Translations under genes and position numbers: made by a program | In this document: positions 55,956 through 64,000 of the stretch, piece by piece | Position numbering within the stretch: the first letter of the stretch is position 1 | Layout of the letters: every line of letters starts with the position of its first letter | The notes under the pieces: model-generated | The model's input: only the letters and a program-made list of their open reading frames with translations | Databases searched by the model: none | What the model was told of the DNA's origin: nothing | Assembly (NCBI RefSeq): GCF_026745355.1 | Contig: NC_079205.1 | Coordinates: 38,868,952-38,932,951 of the forward strand | Source of the DNA: Beta vulgaris subsp. vulgaris | Lineage: Eukaryota; Streptophyta; Magnoliopsida; Caryophyllales; Amaranthaceae | Reading direction: 5' to 3' | Length of the DNA stretch: 64,000 bases

Positions 55956-58257
55956 AATAGAGTAATATAATAAAGTTGGACTATATGACTCATGTTCGTT
56001 AAATTGGGTTAGTACATGAGTTTAAATAAATAAGCAATGCAAGTGTCATAATTACTCTAAAGGACCGTCGACTGATTTAGTTTCCTAACTAGGAAAGCGG
56101 TGGACTCGTAAATGTAAAAGTCAGTATGGTTCGACGATGAATCCATTGTTGATTAAGTTAAATAGAATTTAGCTAATGGTATAACTTGGACCATATTTTA
56201 GTCAGTCTAAGTAACCTTTAATTGATGAATCTCGAGTTATGGAGTTTACATTAACTCTCCTTAGGTAATTCTAAGAGAGAGACTTATCGTAATTGTTGTT
56301 GGGGCCTGATGACAATTGTTATCACTACTGAGATAAATGTCGATTGATAACCATGAAGTATAAAAGAGTATAAACTATATATAAGTAAGAAAATGAGGTG
56401 TGCATTTGTGATTTACTAACTCTCCTTTATAAATTGTTGTGGTTTCTAAGTTTTATGATTGAAATTGAGTTGAACCTAGTTGCATAACTATGTTGAATCT
56501 AAGATTCGTAAGAAAGTGCGATTATATGTGATTATAGTTTTCCAGAAGAAAGTCTTCTAGTATGGTTGGTATTGCAACAATAATTGTTATAATTACTAAA
56601 GCTATCGGATGAGTTCAAAGAATTATTGATTGTGTTATAAATGAGAGTCAAAAGTAATTTAAAGGGGAAAGTAGCCTCGTTTGAGTCGACGGATGAGGTG
56701 ACATGAATAGTACCCCATGGGGTGTGAACCTTGGGGGATCCCCACAAGGAAACCTGCCCATTGCTCTGTGGGGCTATAATCCGGCGATATATAAGGTAAT
56801 GTGAAACTTGTGGGTGGCTAATTGAATCAGTGGAAAAAGGTACTCTGGACGAGTCGCGGTTATTGGCCAAAAGTAAAGCGAATGGTTGGGTGACGACCCC
56901 CACTACTGGAGTGTAAGCTTTATCTCCTCCGCCGCTCTCTTTCCCGTGGTTAAAAAGAAAGTTATCTCAAATTATGATAAAGTTGTTTCGATATTGGATT
57001 CCCGAGAAGGAATTGTATCGTGGTAAGTTGTTTCGATAGTGGATTCTCGATAAGGAATCATATCAGGTAAGTGATGAATGTTTATTCAATATTTGAATAT
57101 CAATATTGATATTGGTTTCCTGCTAAGAAAGCATATCATGATAAGTTACATTAATGTTGAATTCCATATAAGGAATTGTATCTTGTTATTGTATTCCTGA
57201 TTAGGAATTTTATTTTGGTATTGGATTCCCGATAAGGAATCACGTCATGGAGTGTTGTCATGTTATTTAATTCCTAATAAGGGATTGTTTGTAAAAGTAT
57301 AAGAAAAGCAGTGATATAGTGTTTGAGAATATAAGTTTGATTTGGTGATACGAAATCGATTAAAGGAAATAAGTCATATAACATATGTCAGAGTTGGTTA
57401 ACTTAGATTTCTCATAAGGAAGTGTGATATGTTGAAAACTAATTAAATGAAGATATATGAAACATGTCTTTGCTTTGTTTGTTGTTACATGAACGATGGT
57501 GTATTATGAAGTGAATCGAATAATGGTATTGCATGTATGTGTTTAACGGAACTAATGCTATACTTTGATAAAACTTGTGTGATTAATTTGAGCATGATCA
57601 TTGTTGACTGTTGAGTCGTTTTCAAGTAAAAGTCACCAAAACATATGTTAAGCTTATTTACAGGTTTGGTACTCAGCTTTGCTGATGTATGTATATTGTT
57701 TTGTCATTTATGTGGTCACATGGTGGGTGGCAGTTTCCCTAAATGCTTCAGGTTGAGGCCATAAGTTAATCTTTTGCATTTTAAAGCTGATATGAGTTGG
57801 TGTAGTATTGTATTTCTTTTCAAGGCGAAGACGCTCCACTTTGTAATAGTCTATCATTTACTTTCTATAATCTATTTCACCACTTAAGAGTCGTCAGCGC
57901 TCCTGATTCTCTATTGGTTGTTGCTCCGCAAAGCGTTGAGACTATTGTGTTTATGGATTTGGAAATATTTTATAAATTGAAATTGTAAACAGGTTTAAAT
58001 CATTTCCCTCTTTAGGGTTGTCCTATTTTTAAAGGAAATTTTACTGGATTTTCTTTAGAAATTTATTAGAACGGAGTTTGAAAATCAAGGTCGTGTTGTA
58101 ATAGTTAATATGAGTATAGTAGATTTGGGAATTGAGTTCCACACTTTCCGATGTAGTTCGCTGAGTGTGATGGTAATAGCCAGGGTTATTTCGACTAGAG
58201 TCTCTTTCGCTGTGCTTAATCCTCTGTAAGCTGGTCGGGAGAATTCGAGCTGTTACA
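55956..58257 (+). mobile_element. LTR-like DNA, probably a truncated gypsy LTR
   Basis: About 2.3 kb without coding sequence, ending GAATTCGAGCTGTTACA at 58257. Its last 120 bp match 42190-42302. It joins the element 2 gag at about 55955 without a TG start or a matching duplication, so the left end is truncated or unrecognised. A TATAAAAGAGTATAAA promoter-like tract is at about 56357. The internal minisatellite is listed separately. Confidence 0.5.
56985..57290 (+). repeat. GGATTCCCGATAAGGAATC minisatellite
   Basis: About seven diverged units of 30-60 bp with core TTGGATTCCCGATAAGGAAT, which is itself a partial palindrome (GATTCC...GGAATC). It lies within the LTR-like DNA. Confidence 0.6.
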
Positions 58258-58345
58258 CATATTGGTGACAATAAAAGTAGTGTGTTCTCATTTCCAGGTG
58301 GGGCTGTTACACATATTGGCGACAATAAATGTAGTCCTAGATCTG
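58258..58345. repeat. 54-bp direct duplication at an LTR junction
   Basis: CATATTGGTGACAATAAAAG at 58258 recurs at 58312 (CATATTGGCGACAATAAATG). Both copies are preceded by GCTGTTACA. The duplication sits exactly where the LTR-like DNA meets the Ogre-like coding remnant. Confidence 0.65.
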
Positions 58346-61010
58346 TTCTTTGAGTGATTATCATCATTGTCTTGAGGGTTGCCGACACAGGATTCCTCTA
58401 GTGCTTCAACAGGCGTATCATGAGTGCCAATACTTGTAAGTCCTACTTCTTCCTCATCATCCTCACTATACTTTGGCTCTGTTTCTTCAACACTTACATC
58501 TGGTATGGCCACTAGGATCTCATTCATTCATGAATTTTCAGGCTCTCCTCAAATACATTGGATAGTGTAACCATCCAACTTGTTGCCCTCTACATCTACA
58601 GACTTCCTGGTGATGGAGACGGTCTTAATTTCTAGATCACCAGAAATACTAACAGCACCCTGATCAGTGAGAAGCTTTACCGGTTTGATGTAGAGTAGAG
58701 GTTATTGCTCTATTTTCATGCAGCCACGATCCTCTTGAAACATGCTTTAATCTCAATGAACATGGATTCCATTTGCCTTGCCACGGAACCACATTTAATG
58801 AGGAGGCTTATTAAACCTTGTATTTCTCGCTTGGCATTATCATATGCTCTGACCACTTGCTTGGATGGCACCAGATCTTCTTTTGAATACTCGAGTTTTG
58901 TTAGCACACGCAGAGGGCCAACATTGATTGCACAGCTGTTGTCGATCAATACCCTATGTATCTCCCATCCATAACAGCGTATAGTGATGTGCAACGAATT
59001 GCTGTGGTTGATATTATCAAGGAGATCATTATATGCGAACATGAAAGTTCAATCTACACTGTGAATGAGACCCACCATCTGCTCAGGTGTTATGGAAGAG
59101 CTTACCGAGGTTTCATTTAGATGCTTTAGAACGACTGCCCTATAAGGCTATGAATGCATTAACTTTTAGATGAAAGCATTAGCATTTAGTTCTTTCATGC
59201 GCTTGATAGCATCAACTTCTTTGTTACTATCCGCCGTCGTTGGCTCCTTGTCCTTTTGTTTTTTTCTCAATACTTCCATTGGATTTTCATCCTCCAAATA
59301 GGATGGTTTAAAATGCGCTTCAGTATGTACATGGAGTGGTGAAATGACCTCCAGTGCTTTTCTCTACAATAATGAAGATCGAAGAGGCATGTTCATTAGC
59401 ATCAGAGTCTGAAATGAAGAAAGCACCATCATAATATAAGGTTCCACACATGTCAGACAATGGATCCTTATTGAGAGTGAAACTAGATCCTTACACGGCA
59501 TCATTTTGACCTTTTCTTTAGTGGAACAGTCGTAAACAAGGCACTTGTAGCCCGCGGCTATAGGCATTTCATAAATTTGGGAAATTATCTTACGGATTAG
59601 CTGGACTGGATCCCATTCATGTAACACATAAAAGAGATTGTATTAGTCGCAAATGATGGTTTATAATTAGGAAGGGGTTTTTTGTGGTGTTGAGCTGAGA
59701 GTCATTTGGTTTATCAGAAGTGCATCCCAAAGAAAGTTTTCCATCATGCACAAGACTTTGAATTTGATGCTGAAGGGTCGCGCAATTTTCAGTATTATGC
59801 ACCGAGCACTGATGATATTCACAGTTTTGGTTAGAGCCATAACCAGGGTAAAGATTTTTAGGAGGTTACCGTTGTTTCAAGTGTTGAACAAGATTGGCCT
59901 TTTTTATCTTGGAGAGAGCTCGGGAATAAGTCATGTTCAAAGGAGTGAAGGTCCTCTAGGTCGCAACTGGAATGCAGAAGATACGCCAATGGCATGGATC
60001 ATATTAGTTGTTTTAGGAGCCGTTGAATCATTGTTTGGGGCTCTTTTGTTATTTCCAAATTTCGCATTATAAGTATTGCCACCAATAGGTTCATCTTTCT
60101 TGATATCTCCCCTTTTCACAACATTTTCAACTAAAGTTCCCGTAGCAATCAAAGCTTTGAAAGTCAGGAAATATTGGTACGCCATATGCTTCTAATAGAC
60201 AGAAAGAAGATTCTTCATAGCCATTTGCAGTTGTACATTCCTCTTTATTAGGCCTACTAATCATTTTGGAGGCTTTGTTTCTCCACCGAGTGATGAATGA
60301 AGAAAATGTTCCATTAAGGTTTTGAGAGGTGGTTTCTAGATCCCTTCTAGTAACATCAATTTCTTCATTATACTTCTTGCACTAGTTTGAGAACTATTTG
60401 ACTATATAAGCCAAGTGGATTTATTTGTATTCTCAAGATTGAGGAACCAATGTGCTACATCACCATCTAAATACTGTTGCAAGAGTTGGGTCATCAAAGA
60501 ATCTTCCACTCCATAGGGACTCATTGCCTCCACATACATCTTCAGAAAATTGGTTGGGCTACCAGTCCCATCGATTTATCATATTAGACATCTTGAAACC
60601 ATGAGGTAATCATGCCTTTTGGGAAGAGTGTTAACCCATTAGTGTCCATCCATCGTTCAACCTTAGTCATACCTTTTAAGACTTCTTTGAGCTTAACTAC
60701 GTCTTTCTCGAGCTTATGGGAATTTCCCTCTCATTGTTCATAGGCGCAAGGTAAAGAGGTGAAACTACTTTTGATGTCAGAGGAGGAGGATGAGGCATCT
60801 GGGCGCTTTGGCGAATTATGCCCAACACAGTTTGTTCAATATTATCCTTTCGGCCAAGCATGGCCTAGACAAGTCCTCGGAGTTCAACCATTGGATGTAG
60901 TAGAGGGGTAGAGTTTTGTGGGTGCTCATTGTTCGGAATTTTAGACATATTGCTGAGACTGGTAGCAGAGTATACAATTGGTGTAGACAAGGATGACAGA
61001 GAATGTTCAC
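58346..61010 (-). pseudogene. Ogre-like gag-protease remnant (third gypsy element)
   Basis: Minus strand, right to left: gag start region MSKIPNNEHPQNSTPLLHPM at about 60950, the Gag domain block LNGTFSSFITRWRNKASKMI near 60270-60330, knuckle CEYHQCSVHNTENCATLQHQ near 59760-59830, protease active site RVLIDNSCAINVGPLRVL near 58900-58960 (DNS in place of DNG), then an acidic PRO-RT spacer (58527-58390). I recognise this set as the Tat/Ogre group. Many stops and shifts; RT is missing beyond 58346. Short plus-strand open frames here are shadows. Confidence 0.7.
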
Positions 61011-61820
61011 TATGGTTGGAACTTCGACAAATCAACCTAGATCCTGAGCGGCCCAGGTAGAATTCCTGGAAAAATGAAAGGAAAAGTTAGCACCATGGTT
61101 TATCCAGACTTTGTCTCTTTTTTTCTCTATTATTATTTTTTTCTACATGGAATAAAGAAATGATATTTTTGAGAAATTTTTAACCCCAATTTTCAATTAT
61201 GTTGTTTGAGATTTTTTGAATTTCTTTTTTTTTTGTCTTTTTTAGAAATAGACCTTTTATTTTATATTTTATATTTGAATTTTTAGACTCATATATTTTT
61301 TGGATATGACACAAATGTTTTTCAAAATCAACTTGTGATATCCTTCCGTTTTGCTGCTACAAAAATAAATAAGAGAAAAGAGATATAACGAGGCATGTGT
61401 CCTCATTTTGGAAAATTATAATGCCGGATATATCATTCTTCTTTGTTGTGACCTATAAGTATTGATTGTTTTTAAGCGCTGAAATCATAAAGAAAAAATA
61501 TCAAATGCAAAAGGGGCTGAACATGAAAGTTGAATACGTATCTTCATAGGTAGATTTGGATTTAGGGAAGAAATTTTTCTTGTGATGATTTTTATTTTTT
61601 ATTTTCAAGGATCTGGCCCAACGTAGTTATGATATATTAAAAAAAAATTATATAATTTTTTTTTGGAGCTCCACTCAGAAAATGAGTTGCCTACACTCCC
61701 TTTTAGTACATTACATAGTAAAGAAAACTAAGACAACATAGGAATTTTTTTTCCAGGAGATCAAGCCACACGTAGCTCTACCGACAAAGTACAATATAAA
61801 AGCAATAACTGATTCAGGTA
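61011..61820. other. Probable untranslated leader of the third gypsy element
   Basis: AT-rich DNA between the gag remnant and the LTR-edge-like repeats to the right. It has T-rich runs and no coding frame beyond noise. Confidence 0.35.
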
Positions 61821-62040
61821 CTTCTAATACTTTTTCAAAATTCACTCTGCTGGGCGCCAAGCCATGTATTCTCCTGTCTGGAGATGTATGTTCCACCTCT
61901 TAGGATTAGACTAATGTTAAGTACTCCGATTTTTCTCAACCTTTTTCGAATTCAATCTGCTAGGCACCAGGCCATGTATTCTCATGTTTGAATACATCTG
62001 TTTCCCCTCTTAGTATTGGACTAATTTGAAGTACCTATAA
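61821..62040 (-). repeat. 110-bp tandem duplication with a TTGGCGCC primer-like motif
   Basis: Two copies, 110 bp apart (TTCACTCTGCTGGGCGCCAA at 61841 and TTCAATCTGCTAGGCACCAG at 61951). On the minus strand copy 1 reads TTGGCGCCCAGC, the start typical of Tat-type primer sites, and lies at the right distance to be the LTR/leader border of the gag remnant to its left. The second copy has lost the motif. Confidence 0.45.
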
Positions 62041-63369
62041 TGTACAGACTAACAATGTTAGTCAATGACTTTTCTTTATATATATTTTTATCCGGAAAAA
62101 TGGAAGAATTTCCTTTTTGAAAAGCTAATTATCCCTTTTTATTTGACACAATTATTTATACTTTTTCCTTAATCAAATTTTTTAGACTAAATTTCTCGTG
62201 TTTTAAGCTATTCAGTTTTAGTTACATTCTAATTTCGAAACATGACACGTCTTAATCTTGTACTTATGACTTTTTTTCATTTTTCATTTTGTTAAGGATT
62301 ATATTTTAAAAATAAGATTTATTTTTTATTTAAAAAATCAATTTTGTTTTTGAAAAACGAATTTGAACGAAAAGAATAATGAAGTAAATGAGACTTTTTT
62401 TAAAAAAAATGGGTGAGCACACATTTCCCTGACACTTATGATAAAAAACAAGAATACTCTTAATATTTCAATAATCATTTCGGCAATAATCCAGCTATAA
62501 TTAATGATTACTGAAATATTGATTGACTGAAAACGGACTAAGGATTTTTCAAAAAAATTCACATTATTTACAAAAGGACATTTGTGCATTGATCCTTGTG
62601 TCCTATAAATCAATTAAAGGTGATTCATTTATGGAGAGATTATGTTAAAGTGGCCTCGAGTCACTTCCATTGTGACCATCGAGGGTGGACGCTCTTGACA
62701 GAGCTTGTTGCAATAGCTCGCTGATGCATGTTTTACGCCCTTGATTCATTAATTTGTCATTTTAAAATTCTGATATTTACCAATAGACAAAGGTACCAGA
62801 CCTAATAATAAAATAGTTAAAAAGAGTTCGTGTATATGGATCGATAAACTACTGAGAACACAGATTTTCACATAAACAAATTTATTTAATAAATCATTTT
62901 AAAATCAATTTCAAGATATATCATTTAAAACGATGATAGTCTCATATGGATAGGCTTTTTTAAAATTGGTCTTTCATATCGTTAGATAGGGTTCGTGGTT
63001 TAGGTTAATAGGTGCGAACTTCTGGAACTAGTTTCCTCTTCTGTTCTAAAGAATGAGCTTTTACTAAATGCATTATTTTCCATTTTTAAGTAATCATGTG
63101 TATGAAAAAAAAGAAGATCACATAATTTGCACATATACCACATCAAACATTTTTATTTAGGACCAATATATCACTTGTACATGGTAGGTTTAAGCACAGA
63201 AATTGCACTACGTACCAATCATCGTGGGATTGGAATCCACTCATGGATCAAAGCCATCGTAGTTCGATTTTATGTCTCGCCCTAAATGATCAATTCCATT
63301 AGGGATGAAAAGGAAAGAAAGGAAAGTAGATTATGAATAATTCACCTTTAAAATTAGACAAATCGATTA
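62041..63369. other. AT-rich intergenic DNA
   Basis: No gene, RNA gene or complete element recognised. It may include the decayed LTR of the third gypsy element. The minus-strand open frame at 62338-62613 is low-complexity. Confidence 0.35.
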
Positions 63370-63895
63370 GAAATGAGGTAATCACTCCAATGAGTGATTG
63401 AAATAACATTTATATAATCACCCTAATTAGTGATTATAATCAAGGAGTAAGATAATCACCTTAATTATGATTAATAAGGAAGGAAAGATAATCAACTTAA
63501 TTAGTGATCAAATATGATGAAAGGTTAACATAATTACCCTAATTAGTGATTAACCAATGTTTAAGATAATCACCTTAATTAGTGCCTAAATATGAAGAAA
63601 GGTAAGGGTAATCACCCAAATTATTGATTAACCAAGGTTTAAGATAATCACCCTAATTAGTGATTAAATATGATGAAAGGTTAAGGTAATCACCCAAATT
63701 AGTGATTAACCAAGGTTTAAGATAATTACCCTAGTTAGTGATTAAATATGATGAAAGGTTAAAATAATCACTCTTTAATGATTAATCAATGTTTAAGATA
63801 ATCACTCTAATTAGTGATTAAATATGACAAACATAATCAGCTTAATTAGTGGTTCAATTTGAGTTGAAATAATCACCTTAATTAGTTATTAAACT
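63370..63895. repeat. Minisatellite of quasi-palindromic AATCAC..GTGATT units
   Basis: About 13-14 copies of AATCACCCTAATTAGTGATT or close variants. Each is an imperfect dyad around TAATTA. They alternate with two spacers, AAATATGATGAAAGGTTAA and AACCAAGGTTTAAGAT, giving a higher-order period of about 78 bp in the central part (63550-63760). The ends of the array are more diverged than the middle. The last 105 bp of the window (63896-64000) hold nothing recognisable. Confidence 0.8.
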
Positions 63896-64000
63896 TAGGA
63901 TTTTTCAAATGTGGTATTTAAAAAAAGAGATTTGCTTCCTAATAGGAGGCTTGTAGATGGATGAGAAATAATCTCAATTGAAGATTATTAAGTCTATTTT

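Noticed and set aside
55956..58257. Complete solo LTR with target duplication
   Set aside because: The right end (TGTTACA) is good, but no TG start and no 5-bp match to CATAT could be found at the left junction, so it is kept only as LTR-like DNA.
59746..60072. 108-codon + strand open frame
   Set aside because: Shadow of the Ogre-like gag knuckle region on the minus strand, where CEYHQCSVHNTENC is readable.
63370..63895. CRISPR-like array
   Set aside because: Repeats are imperfect palindromes with repeated, not unique, spacers, in a plant nuclear context without cas genes.

Overview
The window looks like nuclear DNA of a flowering plant, probably a eudicot. It is AT-rich and gene-poor, and most of it is transposable elements at several nesting levels. 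The evidence is Ty3/gypsy elements of the Tat type, a Ty1/copia element, Stowaway, Tourist, hAT, CACTA and Mutator-type short elements with their diagnostic target-site duplications, GT-AG introns, poly(A)-tailed retrocopies, and two plant acyl-activating enzyme genes ending in a peroxisomal SRL signal. Nothing bacterial or organellar was seen. The species cannot be named from this sequence.

Layout. 1-2184: intergenic DNA with a Stowaway-like and a CACTA-like miniature element. 2185-13209: a structurally complete but inactive Tat-type Ty3/gypsy element on the + strand (5-bp duplication GTAGT, LTRs of 452 and 454 bp). It carries gag-pol on one strand and an intron-containing antisense gene between the end of pol and the 3' LTR, plus two tandem-repeat blocks. 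13215-17667: degenerate repeats and foldback elements. 17668-19416 (+) and 26335-28014 (-): two intact, intronless, convergent acyl-CoA ligase paralogues with PTS1 signals, the only clearly functional host genes here. Between them (22199-24411) lies a retroposed TPR gene copy with a poly(A) tail, a 13-bp target duplication and an in-frame stop. 29192-32202: a non-autonomous hAT element followed by a nest of Stowaway-type elements in a degenerate repeat field. 32364-39016: a Ty1/copia element on the - strand (duplication AACCA), with a 0.9-kb Mutator-like element inside its 3' LTR. 40325-43375: Mutator-like foldbacks and an inverted pair of LTR ends. About 43.4-55.95 kb: a second, more decayed Tat-type element on the - strand, again with an antisense intron-containing gene (44391-48673, +). 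It is broken by a 1760-bp solo LTR (duplication CCCTG) and other inserts. 55.96-58.26 kb: LTR-like DNA. 58.3-61.0 kb: remnants of a third, Ogre-like gag-protease on the - strand. 63.37-63.90 kb: a minisatellite of quasi-palindromic units.

How the parts relate. The two ligases should act in the peroxisome, activating a carboxylic acid to its CoA thioester; their sequence group includes benzoate/cinnamate-CoA ligases, but the substrate cannot be read from sequence. Everything else is element biology. The two Tat-type elements, although divergent, share the same plan: gag-PR-RT-RNaseH-IN, then a short tandem-repeat block with a similar core, then an antisense spliced gene. Their reading frames are broken by frameshifts and by stops, several of which are CGA/TGG to TGA changes as expected from cytosine deamination in methylated DNA.
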